From UBA7359 sp963976795 (GTDB lineage Bacteria; Pseudomonadota; Gammaproteobacteria; Eutrophobiales; Eutrophobiaceae), in the NCBI GenBank assembly GCA_963976795.1, contig CAXBLT010000001.1:186001-250000 (forward strand): DNA of 64,000 bases, written 5' to 3'. This document shows positions 26,289-35,463 of this stretch, piece by piece (position 1 is the stretch's first letter; the number at the start of each line of letters is the position of its first letter). The position numbers and the translations under genes are program-made. Under the pieces are notes generated by a model. It saw only the letters and a list, made by a program, of their open reading frames with translations. It was not told the DNA's origin and did no database searches.

Positions 26289-26541
26289 TATTGTTAAAAG
26301 CAAACCTGTTTAATTCTGATTCTGATTCAAATTTAAAAGCTCAAGAATAATCACTTAATAGCCGCTACTTACTACAAAAGCCACCGGAATCCAATAAAAA
26401 ATTTCGATTGTAATAAAGATTATTACTGATAGTGCCCTATTAACCAATAGTCAATAGTCTGTATGGCATTAAATCAACACAAGAAAATAAATATTGTTCT
26501 ACACTTTAAAATAAGATGCTTATGAGTCATTCATTATCCTA

Positions 26542-29500
26542 ATGAACCCAAAGTCTATTAAACTAAACCTTATTGCAACAGCGGCTTATTTCATTTCGGG
26601 AATGGCAGGTTTAACATTAGCCATTCCTCCAGGGAATGCAGCAGCGGTTTGGCCTGCAACAGGTGTCGCACTCGCATTGGTTTTAATCTACGGCTCGCGT
26701 CTCTTACCGGGGGTATTGCTAGGTAGTATTTTAATTCAGACTTACTCTTACCTTGATACATCAAGTACTGAAAATATCATCGTGTCAATAAGAATAGGCA
26801 CATTAATTTCAGTGGGTGTTGTTTTACAAGCCTGGCTAGCAGTAAAGCTTGTTCAAGCTATTATGAGAAATGATCCAGCATTACTTAAAGAACGTTCCGT
26901 TCTGATGTTTTATTTACTAACTGGTCCAGTCAGTTGCATAGTTTCAACTTCAATCGGTATCGCTGTTTTAATAATGCACGGTGCCATAACGACTCCCGAT
27001 ATCCCAGTAACTTGGAGCAGATGGTGGATTGGAGACGCTATCGGAGTGGTTGTCTTTACACCAATAATACTTTGTTTGTTTGCAGAACCTCATGATTTAT
27101 GGCGCCAACGCAGACTCAGTGTCGCCTTACCGTTATGCATTCTCGCTTTAGCCTCCTTTATTGCATTCAAAATCTCTTATCATCATGAAATGAAATACAT
27201 TGAAAATGTGTTTGAGAGAAACGCCCTTCAGTTCAAAAATGTATTAAAAGAAAATATCAATGCTCATATGAATGAAACTCTGGCATTAAAGGATTTTTTT
27301 GACAGCTCCAGTCATGTGTTGCCTGAAGATTTTTCAGACTTTGTTAAACCAAAACTATCCCGGTTTCCTCAAATAAAGGCTATTGAGTGGATCCCAAAAG
27401 TGCTACATCAAGATCGTGCTGATTTTGAGGAACGCTTAGGCTCCCCAATAAAAGCACCTGATCAAACAGGCCAAATGAAAACTGCTCCCAATGCAGAGGT
27501 CTATTATCCGATCCAGTATATAGAACCCTATTCAGGCAATGAAAAAGCCTTAGGATACAATATCCGCAGTAACCCCCTTGCACTAAAAGCAACAAATTCA
27601 GCGTTATCATCATCTAATAATATTGCTGTCACTAATGCGTTTAAAATTATACAAGACACCAAAAATTATATGAGCGTTGTTTTTTATGCCCCTGTCTTTA
27701 AGAAAAACAGTTTGCCTGAACAAAATAATAATTTTGAATCATTACTCGGCTTTGCTACGACTGTGTTCCTATTGGAAAATGAAATAAACATTTTAAAAAA
27801 TAAACCGCCAAGTTCAGATCTGTCCATTGTATTGAAAAATACTTCTCAGGTACTCTATACCGATAAATCAGAAACCACCTTACTACATAATATACCGAGT
27901 CAATTTAACTTCACTCGTCTAGACAAGCTAACCGTTGCGAACCAACAATGGGAACTTCAATTAAGCCCAGCGCCTGGTTTCATTGCGTTGTACTCTTCAT
28001 GGTCAATTTGGTTTGTTATTATAGGAGGTTTATTAATTACGAGTTTTTCTGGCATCGGTTTATTGATGTTGACTGGTCAACGCTTTCAAATTGATGAAAA
28101 AATAAAATCAAGAACCTCTGAATTACGTAATGAAATAACAGAGCGCAAACAAATTGAAGTGACATTACAAGAGAGTAATGAGCGCTTTAAGGCTGCCTAT
28201 GCAGAAGCGCCTATTGGAATGTCACTGGTTTCCTTAAGTCATAATATTATCGAAGCCAATCAGTCTTTTCATTCGATGTTAGGTTATCCAAACAACACCC
28301 TCATAGGCAAATCTTTTGCAGAGATATCCTATCAGGAAGATTTAGAGAAAAGTAAACATTATTATAATCAGTTGATTGCAGGAGAAATCGACAGCTATCA
28401 ATTGGAAAAACGCTATTTACATAAACAAGGTCATATCGTTTGGGTTCAATTAAACGTGTCTCTGGTTATGGATAACAACGCAAAACCGCTTTACGCAATC
28501 GCTCAGATACAAAATATTAGCAATAGAAAATCTACGGAAAAAGCCTTGCAAAAGACCTACCGTGTACAATCAATGGTCGGGCAATGCAACGATGCCCTAC
28601 TATACATTAAGGATGAAAAACAACTCCTCGAAAAGATATGTGAAATCATTCTTGAATCTGGCGATTATATAATGGCTGAGGTCGGTTTTTTGAATGACGA
28701 TGAAAAGCAATCCGTTAGCATGGTCGTTTCTCAGGGACATGACGCGGGTTATTTAAAAGCAGTAAATATTACATTGACCGACAAACTACGAAGACAAGGA
28801 CCAACCAGTAATGCAATCCGGCAGAAACGGCCTTATATCGTAAAAAACATCAGTGAAGATCCTGGCTTTCTCCCGTGGCGAGCCGCCGCGTTAGAACATG
28901 GGTTTCATTCTCATATTGCATTACCTTTAATTAAAAATGATAGTGCATTTGGTGTATTACTCGTCTATTCCCCTTTAGTCAATGCGTTTAATGAAGACGA
29001 AGCAACCTTACTGGAAAAACTAGCTAATAACCTTGCCTTTGGTATCGACGTATTACGTATGCAAGAAACACAAAAACAAATCGAAATCCGTCACCGCACC
29101 TTGATAGAGGCAACTACCGCTATAATATGGACGTCTGATGAGACAGGTGCGTTCGTTGTTCCACAAGTTTCCTGGGAAAAATTTACCGGGCAACCATGGG
29201 AAGAACATAAAGGGGCTGGCTGGATAAATAAAATTCATCCTGATGACCATGATAAATTTCTCAAAGGTTGGAGGGAATCTATGAAAGGATTAACGCCGTA
29301 TGTATGTAACGGTCGTATCTGGAATGCCAACTTGGAAGAGTGGCGTAATTTTGAAGTAAACGCGATCCCGATTTTGACACATGCAGGGACACTGCGTGAA
29401 TGGGTTGGGGTTATTAATGACATTACTGAGAAAATACTAGCTAATAAAGAGATACAGAAACTATCACTATCGGTCGAACACAGTCCAAACATTGTAATGA

Positions 29501-31143
29501 TTACTGATAAAGATGCGGCCATTGAATACGTCAACCCTGTTTTCACAAAAACCACCGGGTATTCATTAGAAGAAACCGTAGGCAAGACCCCTTCTTTTTT
29601 TATCGCTGAAGAAATTTCAAATAAAGTCTATAAAAACTCTCGTGAAATAATTCAGTCGGGGAAAACATGGCAAGGTGAATTTATCAGTCGAAAAAAGAAT
29701 GGTGATGTCTATCTATCTGCACAAACGATATTTCCGATTCAAGATAACGTTGGAAACATTAATCATATTGTGAGCATTCATGAAGACATTACAGAAGAAA
29801 GACGCTTGTCAGACCAACTTAGCTACTATGCGAACCATGATGATCTGACTGGTTTAATCAATCGACGAGAATTTGAGCGCCGGGCAAAACGATTACTTTC
29901 TGCTGTGAATAAGGATAGTGAAGAACATGCCCTATGCTACATAGACCTCGACCAATTCAAGGTTGTCAATGACACTTGTGGTCATGTCGCTGGTGATGAA
30001 CTACTGCGTCAACTGAGCTCTGTTCTTGAATCCACGGTAAGAAAAAGAGATACATTGGCTCGTCTGGGAGGAGATGAGTTTGGCATTTTAATGGAACATT
30101 GTTCACTAGATGGTGCACATCGCGTTGCAGAGTCATTACATAAAGCTATTCAAGACTATCAATTTAACTGGGAAGGTAAAATATTTAAAGTAGGTGTGAG
30201 CATAGGCCTGACTCCAATTACAACTATGACACCAGATATCACTGAGTTATTAAAGGACGCTGATGCTGCATGTTATATGGCCAAAGAAAAAGGACGCAAT
30301 CGAATTCATGTATACCACCCTGAAGATACCGAAATCGCTAACCGTCACGGGGAGATGTTGTGGGTATCACGAATTCATCAGGCGCTTGCAGAAGATCAGT
30401 TCTGTCTTTATGCACAGACCATCGAGTCCCTTGAACAAAATGACGGTAATCATTACGAATTATTGCTCAGAATGATCGATGAAACAGGGGGCACCATTGC
30501 CCCGGGGCTTTTTCTACCATCTGCGGAACGTTACAACCTTATTTCAAAAGTAGATCGTTGGGTCATCAAAAATACCTTTAAAGAATTAGCAAGTCATACT
30601 CAATTTATTAATAAAATTAATTTTTGCTCTATTAATCTATCAGGGCAATCTATGGCTGAAGCAGATTTTTTAAATTTTGTTATATCCCAATTTGATGAGT
30701 CAGGCATTGATGGCGCTAAAATATGCTTTGAGATCACTGAAACTGCAGCTATATCTAACTTGAATACGGCCATGAAATTCATGTCGACACTTAAAGGTTT
30801 CGGTTGTTATTTTGCGTTGGATGATTTTGGCAGTGGCTTATCTTCATTCGCTTACTTGAAAAACCTGCCGGTAGATTATTTAAAGATCGATGGTATGTTT
30901 ATAAAAGACATTGCTGATGATCCTATTGATCATGCCATGGTGAAATCAATTAATGAGATTGGACAGGTTATGGGAATGAAAACAATTGCTGAGTTTGTGG
31001 AAAATGATGTAATAAAAGGAATGCTCAAAGAGATCGGCGTCGATTATGTACAAGGCTATGGCATTGCCAAGCCACTACCACTTGAAAAACTACTGAATAA
31101 TTCGAATTATAACAATGTTGTGAAAATAACGACCAAAAAATAA
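26542..31143 (+). CDS. MASE1-CHASE-PAS-GAF-PAS-PAS-GGDEF-EAL protein
   Basis: 1533 residues. About residues 5-230 are a multi-helix MASE1 membrane sensor. A CHASE-type periplasmic region follows (about 230-480), with a membrane helix near 485-510. Then come a short coiled coil, PAS (about 545-660), GAF (about 680-840), two more PAS domains (about 855-970 and 975-1095), GGDEF and EAL. GGDEF is intact at 1176-1180 (ARLGGDEFG), with a c-di-GMP inhibitory RKRD five residues before LARL. The EAL motif reads ELL at 1306-1308, but FEITET, LDDFGSG, LKIDG and VQGYG are kept. Both c-di-GMP synthesis and breakdown look possible. It is monocistronic; the 250 bases upstream hold nothing else I can name. 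Confidence 0.92.
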   Translation: MNPKSIKLNLIATAAYFISGMAGLTLAIPPGNAAAVWPATGVALALVLIYGSRLLPGVLLGSILIQTYSYLDTSSTENIIVSIRIGTLISVGVVLQAWLAVKLVQAIMRNDPALLKERSVLMFYLLTGPVSCIVSTSIGIAVLIMHGAITTPDIPVTWSRWWIGDAIGVVVFTPIILCLFAEPHDLWRQRRLSVALPLCILALASFIAFKISYHHEMKYIENVFERNALQFKNVLKENINAHMNETLALKDFFDSSSHVLPEDFSDFVKPKLSRFPQIKAIEWIPKVLHQDRADFEERLGSPIKAPDQTGQMKTAPNAEVYYPIQYIEPYSGNEKALGYNIRSNPLALKATNSALSSSNNIAVTNAFKIIQDTKNYMSVVFYAPVFKKNSLPEQNNNFESLLGFATTVFLLENEINILKNKPPSSDLSIVLKNTSQVLYTDKSETTLLHNIPSQFNFTRLDKLTVANQQWELQLSPAPGFIALYSSWSIWFVIIGGLLITSFSGIGLLMLTGQRFQIDEKIKSRTSELRNEITERKQIEVTLQESNERFKAAYAEAPIGMSLVSLSHNIIEANQSFHSMLGYPNNTLIGKSFAEISYQEDLEKSKHYYNQLIAGEIDSYQLEKRYLHKQGHIVWVQLNVSLVMDNNAKPLYAIAQIQNISNRKSTEKALQKTYRVQSMVGQCNDALLYIKDEKQLLEKICEIILESGDYIMAEVGFLNDDEKQSVSMVVSQGHDAGYLKAVNITLTDKLRRQGPTSNAIRQKRPYIVKNISEDPGFLPWRAAALEHGFHSHIALPLIKNDSAFGVLLVYSPLVNAFNEDEATLLEKLANNLAFGIDVLRMQETQKQIEIRHRTLIEATTAIIWTSDETGAFVVPQVSWEKFTGQPWEEHKGAGWINKIHPDDHDKFLKGWRESMKGLTPYVCNGRIWNANLEEWRNFEVNAIPILTHAGTLREWVGVINDITEKILANKEIQKLSLSVEHSPNIVMITDKDAAIEYVNPVFTKTTGYSLEETVGKTPSFFIAEEISNKVYKNSREIIQSGKTWQGEFISRKKNGDVYLSAQTIFPIQDNVGNINHIVSIHEDITEERRLSDQLSYYANHDDLTGLINRREFERRAKRLLSAVNKDSEEHALCYIDLDQFKVVNDTCGHVAGDELLRQLSSVLESTVRKRDTLARLGGDEFGILMEHCSLDGAHRVAESLHKAIQDYQFNWEGKIFKVGVSIGLTPITTMTPDITELLKDADAACYMAKEKGRNRIHVYHPEDTEIANRHGEMLWVSRIHQALAEDQFCLYAQTIESLEQNDGNHYELLLRMIDETGGTIAPGLFLPSAERYNLISKVDRWVIKNTFKELASHTQFINKINFCSINLSGQSMAEADFLNFVISQFDESGIDGAKICFEITETAAISNLNTAMKFMSTLKGFGCYFALDDFGSGLSSFAYLKNLPVDYLKIDGMFIKDIADDPIDHAMVKSINEIGQVMGMKTIAEFVENDVIKGMLKEIGVDYVQGYGIAKPLPLEKLLNNSNYNNVVKITTKK

Positions 31144-31154
31144 TGTCATTAGGC

Positions 31155-31532
31155 CTAACCTTGCCATTCATCAATCACTTCCTGCGCAGCACGAAAGGCT
31201 TCCTGTGCTGCCGGCGCACCACTATAGACAACAGAATGTAACAACACCTCCTGTATCTCTTCAACCGTGCAACCATTATTTAATGCCCCTCGCACATGCC
31301 CCTTTAATTCTGTTGGTGCTTTAAGTGCAGCTAACATAGCAATAGTTATTAATGATCTCGTTTGTAGAGGCAGACCTTCACGTTGCCAAGTTGAGCCCCA
31401 GGCATGTTCATTGATCCAGTCTTGAAGTGGCGCAGTTAATTCCGTGGTGTTATCAACAGCACGTTGAACAAATTTTTCACCCATGACCTCTGTACGAACT
31501 TTAATACCCTTTTTTTTAGATTCTTCAGACAT
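31155..31532 (-). CDS. Carboxymuconolactone decarboxylase family protein
   Basis: 125 residues, single CMD domain: AWGSTWQREGLPLQTRSLITIAMLAALKAPTELKGHVRGALNNGCTVEEIQEVLLHSVVYSGAPAAQEAFRAAQEVI. This resembles gamma-carboxymuconolactone decarboxylase (PcaC) more than AhpD, as no CxxC pair is present. No protocatechuate-pathway genes are nearby. It lies 28 bases downstream of an SDR gene on the same strand, so the two probably share a transcript and perhaps a pathway with aromatic or keto-acid substrates (inference). Confidence 0.82.
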   Translation of the reverse strand: MSEESKKKGIKVRTEVMGEKFVQRAVDNTTELTAPLQDWINEHAWGSTWQREGLPLQTRSLITIAMLAALKAPTELKGHVRGALNNGCTVEEIQEVLLHSVVYSGAPAAQEAFRAAQEVIDEWQG

Positions 31533-31560
31533 AATTTTTAATCTTCAGTAACGTTATTAG

Positions 31561-32316
31561 TTAAATCAAGCCACCATTAATATTGATCGACTCTCCTGTT
31601 AAGTAAGAGGATTCATCTGAGGCTAAAAATACCACTGCTGCTGCTACATCTTCCGGTTTACCAAAGCGCCCTAAAGGGATCTCTTTTATTCTTGCTTGAA
31701 AGTAATCATCTTGCATATAGTCTTCAGCAAAGGATGTGGCTATCCAGCCAGGGGAGACCATATTAACCCTGATATCCGGCCCCACTGTTTTTGCAAATGA
31801 GCGGGTAAAACCCAGGATCCCTGCTTTTGATGCGGCAAATATTTGTGGGTTTGTGCCCTCGAATCCATGCGTCGCTAAATCCCACCCCATATTGACGATG
31901 ACACCGTAACCTTGTGATTGCATCGTTGGTGTTATCGACCAACAGGCATTCATCGTTCCTTTAAGATCCACATTTAATAATTGCTCCAACTTATCATTGA
32001 GACTAGCCGTGGCGTCAACCCCGGTAAGAATGTCTGCACCCGCATTATTAACCCAGATATCAATCCGGCCAAATTTTTCCAAAGTGACCGCAATAAGCCG
32101 CTCAATATCTTCTTTGTCTGCCATATCTGCTTGAACTGCAATCGCACGTTGTCCCAATGCTTTAATTTCTTCAACTACTTTTTCCGCACTTTCTCTGGAT
32201 TTACAATAATTAACGACAATCGTAGCCCCTTCTTTGGCAAATAATGCTGCGATCCCGGCACCTATACCACTACTAGCACCCGTTATCACAGCAACTTTAT
32301 CTTTGAGACGTTCCAT
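31561..32316 (-). CDS. SDR-family protein with altered catalytic residues
   Basis: 251 residues of classical SDR type: cofactor motif ITGASSGIGAG near the N-terminus, NNAGAD, and the C-terminal VNMVSPGWIATSF and YLTGESININGG. The usual catalytic YxxxK reads FAASK, so Tyr is Phe, and the Ser of the preceding strand is absent (IVNMGWDL instead of IVNISS). The Lys is kept. It likely binds NAD(P) but may not be an ordinary dehydrogenase. It is upstream of the CMD-family gene (28 bases) and divergent from the glycosyltransferase operon. Confidence 0.85.
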   Translation of the reverse strand: MERLKDKVAVITGASSGIGAGIAALFAKEGATIVVNYCKSRESAEKVVEEIKALGQRAIAVQADMADKEDIERLIAVTLEKFGRIDIWVNNAGADILTGVDATASLNDKLEQLLNVDLKGTMNACWSITPTMQSQGYGVIVNMGWDLATHGFEGTNPQIFAASKAGILGFTRSFAKTVGPDIRVNMVSPGWIATSFAEDYMQDDYFQARIKEIPLGRFGKPEDVAAAVVFLASDESSYLTGESININGGLI

Positions 32317-32375
32317 TTATTAATTAAGTCGTTTATTGTGAGCGCGCTATTCTAACTGACACTACCTATTTTGGC

Positions 32376-33197
32376 ATGTTTAAAATTGCTGTAATCATCC
32401 CAAGCTACAACCGTGCAGATGTTCTCGAACGCGCTTTAGCATCCGTTATTGCTCAGACATATCCTGCAACAGAGATTATTGTCATTGATGATGGGTCCAC
32501 TGATGGCACACAACAACTCATCAAAGATAACTACCCTCAAATACGTTATCTACATCAAACGAATATGGGTGTTAGTGCAGCAAGGAACGCAGGGATTAAG
32601 ACAACAACATGCGACTGGATTTGCTTACTCGACTCAGACGACAGTTGGCAGTCAGACAAACTTGAAAAACAATGCAAGGCGCTGATAGATAACCCTGATT
32701 ATCTACTCTGCCATACCAATGAGACCTGGTATCGAAATGGCAAAGTATTGAATCAAGGAAAGAAACATGCGAAACACGGCGGTAATATCTTTCAATACTG
32801 CTTGCCACTCTGTGCTATCTCGCCATCATCAGTAATAATAAAAAGAGAGCTGTTTACTAGTGTCGGTTTATTTGATGAAAACCTCCCGGCATGTGAAGAT
32901 TACGATATGTGGTTACGGATTTGTTGTCAGTTCCCGGTACTTTTTCTCGATGATGCTTTGACTAATAAATTTGGCGGCCATGAAGATCAATTATCAAGAC
33001 AGCATTGGGGCATGGATCGCTTCAGGATTATTGCCTTGCAAAAATGCATTGAGACACAAAGTTTAAACAATTTTGACCGTACTGCTGCCATTGAGATGCT
33101 TTTGAAAAAGATATCAATCTTCTTAAAAGGCGCCGACAAACATGGCAAGAATGACTATTGTGAAGAATTTGAGGCATTAGCAAAAAAATATGCTTGA
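32376..33197 (+). CDS. Family 2 glycosyltransferase
   Basis: 273 residues, GT-A fold. FKIAVIIPSYNRADVLERALASVIAQTYPATEIIVIDDGSTDGT, then VSAARNAGI and the metal-binding LLDSDDSWQ. EDYDMWLRICCQF in the C-terminal half is also typical of GT2. The sugar donor and acceptor are unknown. No membrane helix was seen. It is the first of five genes with overlapping or touching ends (32376-36909); its stop overlaps the next gene by 8 bases. Confidence 0.87.
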   Translation: MFKIAVIIPSYNRADVLERALASVIAQTYPATEIIVIDDGSTDGTQQLIKDNYPQIRYLHQTNMGVSAARNAGIKTTTCDWICLLDSDDSWQSDKLEKQCKALIDNPDYLLCHTNETWYRNGKVLNQGKKHAKHGGNIFQYCLPLCAISPSSVIIKRELFTSVGLFDENLPACEDYDMWLRICCQFPVLFLDDALTNKFGGHEDQLSRQHWGMDRFRIIALQKCIETQSLNNFDRTAAIEMLLKKISIFLKGADKHGKNDYCEEFEALAKKYA

Positions 33198-33651
33198 AAA
33201 TATTAAAACATATCGACGCATATCAAAGTCACTCCATACAGCGGCACAACCCTCGACTGATCAGTTTCAGTCGATAAAACAAGCTGGTGTAGATATGATT
33301 GTTAATCTGGCTCTGTCTGACTCACCCGATGCGATCAATAATGAATCCGAAATCGTGCAGGAATGTAAGATGAATTACGTACATATCCCGGTCGATTTTA
33401 AACAGCCGAAGCTTATTGATTTAAAACGCTACTTTCAGTCAATGGAACAAAACAAAGACAAAAATGTATTAGTCCATTGTGCTTATAACTGGCGTGCCTC
33501 CTGTTTTGTCTATTTGTATCGCGTCATAAAACAAGATTGTGATGATGACATTGCTAAGCAAGACATGTTAGCTATCTGGGAACCAGATACGACTTGGCAA
33601 TCATTCATTAATACCTGTCTAGCCAATAAAGATGATTTAAGGGCAGAGTAA
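33190..33651 (+). CDS. Dual-specificity/tyrosine-phosphatase-like protein
   Basis: 153 residues. RISKSLHTAAQPSTDQFQSIKQAGVDMIVNLAL and VHCAYNWRASCFVYLYR are hallmarks of the DSP-like/DUF442 group, which has HCA(x)N(x)RxSAF. The P-loop between Cys and Arg is only four residues (C-AYNW-R) rather than the five of classical Cx5R phosphatases. The general acid Asp could be in the PVDF segment. The substrate is unknown. It overlaps the glycosyltransferase by 8 bases and touches the next gene by 1 base (TAATG), so translation is coupled. A regulatory or sugar-phosphate role is inferred from its position only. Confidence 0.72.
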   Translation: MLENIKTYRRISKSLHTAAQPSTDQFQSIKQAGVDMIVNLALSDSPDAINNESEIVQECKMNYVHIPVDFKQPKLIDLKRYFQSMEQNKDKNVLVHCAYNWRASCFVYLYRVIKQDCDDDIAKQDMLAIWEPDTTWQSFINTCLANKDDLRAE

Positions 33652-34469
33652 TGATTCATCTTTTTTGTGCGCTTCCCTGTGAGGCAGAACCTATAATTCA
33701 GCACTTCGAGCTATCTCAATTAAAAGAATTTGATCTATTTCGGCTCTATCAATCGCAAGACAAAAATATCAGCCTGGCTATCACGAACGTCGGAAAAATC
33801 AATGCGGCTGCAGCTGTCGCTTACCATCATGCTTGCATAGGTACATCATCGACGGATATTTGGCTAAACATAGGTATTTCCGGCCATAAAGATATTCCCG
33901 TTGGTGAAGCACGCATCGTCAACAAGATAACGGACCAACAACATAAAACAACATGGTACCCACAAATACTGTTTAAAACAGATTGCATCAATGTGTCTTT
34001 GTTAACTATCGATGCCCCTTCGTCTAACTATCAAGCTGCATTATTCGATATGGAGGCAGCGGGCTTTTATCAGATGGCACAACGTCTCGGCACCGCTGAA
34101 TTAATCCACTGTCTGAAGATAGTTTCTGACAATCAAAATAACCCTGCGACAAAAATTAATGTTGATAGTGTTAAAAAATTGATTGCCTCACACAGGGTTA
34201 CTATAGATCAGGTTCTGGAATCACTTAAACCACTCGCTGAAGAACTCAATTCAATAAAAGCTGACCCGGAACATTATCAAACCCTTATTGAACAATATCA
34301 CTTCACACAATCCGAACGCCTCCAGCTATCACGTTTATTACGGCAATGGTCAATACGACTCACTGACAAAGACATCATGCAGTCAGTGAATAACTTGAAA
34401 GATGGAAAGTCTATTATCAAGAAAATTCAATCTGAACTTTATAAATCCGATTTTTCAATCCATGATTAG
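33651..34469 (+). CDS. Nucleoside phosphorylase/MTA-SAH nucleosidase-like protein
   Basis: 272 residues. The PNP_UDP_1 core spans about 1-190: MIHLFCALPCEAEPIIQHF with the acid Glu, LAITNVGKINAAAAVAYHHA, LNIGISGHKDIPVGEARIVNKI, LFDMEAAGFYQMA and the catalytic-Asp motif CLKIVSDNQNN. It lacks obvious phosphate-site residues, so a hydrolase like Pfs/MtnN is likely. About 70 extra helical residues follow the domain, ending with the overlap to the next gene. The neighbour is a radical-SAM gene; cleaving 5'-deoxyadenosine, a by-product of radical SAM enzymes, is a natural hypothesis. Confidence 0.72.
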   Translation: MIHLFCALPCEAEPIIQHFELSQLKEFDLFRLYQSQDKNISLAITNVGKINAAAAVAYHHACIGTSSTDIWLNIGISGHKDIPVGEARIVNKITDQQHKTTWYPQILFKTDCINVSLLTIDAPSSNYQAALFDMEAAGFYQMAQRLGTAELIHCLKIVSDNQNNPATKINVDSVKKLIASHRVTIDQVLESLKPLAEELNSIKADPEHYQTLIEQYHFTQSERLQLSRLLRQWSIRLTDKDIMQSVNNLKDGKSIIKKIQSELYKSDFSIHD

Positions 34470-35460
34470 TACAATTTATATAGAAGAAGAAATTGCAGAA
34501 CATCCGCGCACATTGGATATTCTCAAACGTTTCCCCGATGCGGCGCAAGTGCTTTGCGAACGTTATGGTGAAATCTTCAACCGTAAATCGCAGAATTTTA
34601 GGCTGCAGAAAAAACAGCCAGCCTTAATACTCGCCAAGAAGCATAAAGGCATGGTGCTCCCCACGCCTAAACAGTATGGCATTGGCGCAGATCATAATTA
34701 TTATTTTTCACACATGCTTAATTGTCTTTATGATTGTCGTTACTGCTTTCTACAGGGCATGTTTCAGTCTGCGCATTATGTATTGTTTATTAACTACGAA
34801 GACTTTATTGAAGATATTCAGTCTTCATTAAAACAACATAATGATCAAATAGTGCACTTTTTCTCCGGCTATGATTGCGACAGTCTTGCGTTGGATCCCG
34901 TGACTAATTTCACGGAGGAGTTCTTGCCGTTCTTTGAGAAGAATCCGCAAGCCTTACTCGAACTAAGAACCAAGAGCACACAAATCAGGAGCCTGTTAAA
35001 ACGTGACCCTATTCGAAACTGCGTTATTGCTTTTAGTTTTACACCTGACAAGATCGCGTCTACGCTCGAGCATAAAGCACCCAATATAGAAAAACGTTTA
35101 AATGCGATCATCGATTTACAAGGAGCAGGCTGGCTTATAGGTTTACGCTTCGATCCGCTTATCTACACAAAAGAATATGAAAAAGAATACGCGGAATTAT
35201 TTACCCGTCTATTCTCAAGCATAAACCTGGATTTAATCCATTCTGTCAGTCTAGGAAGTTTTAGACTGCCAAAAGCTTATTTCCGAAAAGTAGAGAAGCT
35301 TTATCCTGATGAAAAACTATTCTCATCGACTATGGAAGAAGAAGATAACAACATTGGCTATCCTGCTGAGATTCGTAATGACATGCTCGAATTTTGTAAA
35401 GACATTATTCTTAAACATGTCCCTCCTGAAAAGTTCTTCCCCTGTCACGAATCAATATAA
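34462..35460 (+). CDS. Spore-photoproduct-lyase-like radical SAM protein
   Basis: 332 residues from the ATG at 34462, which overlaps the upstream stop by 8 bases; a longer frame to 34402 would run deep into that gene. The 4Fe-4S motif CLYDCRYC (CxxxCxxC) sits in HNYYFSHMLNCLYDCRYCFLQ. GADHNYYFSH and the region after the cluster are SplB-like. The H-donor Cys of Bacillus SPL has no clear counterpart in place; the region reads GYDCDSLALDPVT. No sporulation genes are here, so DNA-photoproduct repair is not certain. Non-sporulating bacteria carry such proteins. It ends 3 bases before the symporter gene. Confidence 0.8.
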   Translation: MISTIYIEEEIAEHPRTLDILKRFPDAAQVLCERYGEIFNRKSQNFRLQKKQPALILAKKHKGMVLPTPKQYGIGADHNYYFSHMLNCLYDCRYCFLQGMFQSAHYVLFINYEDFIEDIQSSLKQHNDQIVHFFSGYDCDSLALDPVTNFTEEFLPFFEKNPQALLELRTKSTQIRSLLKRDPIRNCVIAFSFTPDKIASTLEHKAPNIEKRLNAIIDLQGAGWLIGLRFDPLIYTKEYEKEYAELFTRLFSSINLDLIHSVSLGSFRLPKAYFRKVEKLYPDEKLFSSTMEEEDNNIGYPAEIRNDMLEFCKDIILKHVPPEKFFPCHESI

Positions 35461-35463
35461 GAC

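Noticed and set aside
34462..35460. Spore photoproduct lyase as sign of a sporulating organism
   Set aside because: All other genes and orders are gammaproteobacterial and SPL-like proteins occur in non-sporulating bacteria.
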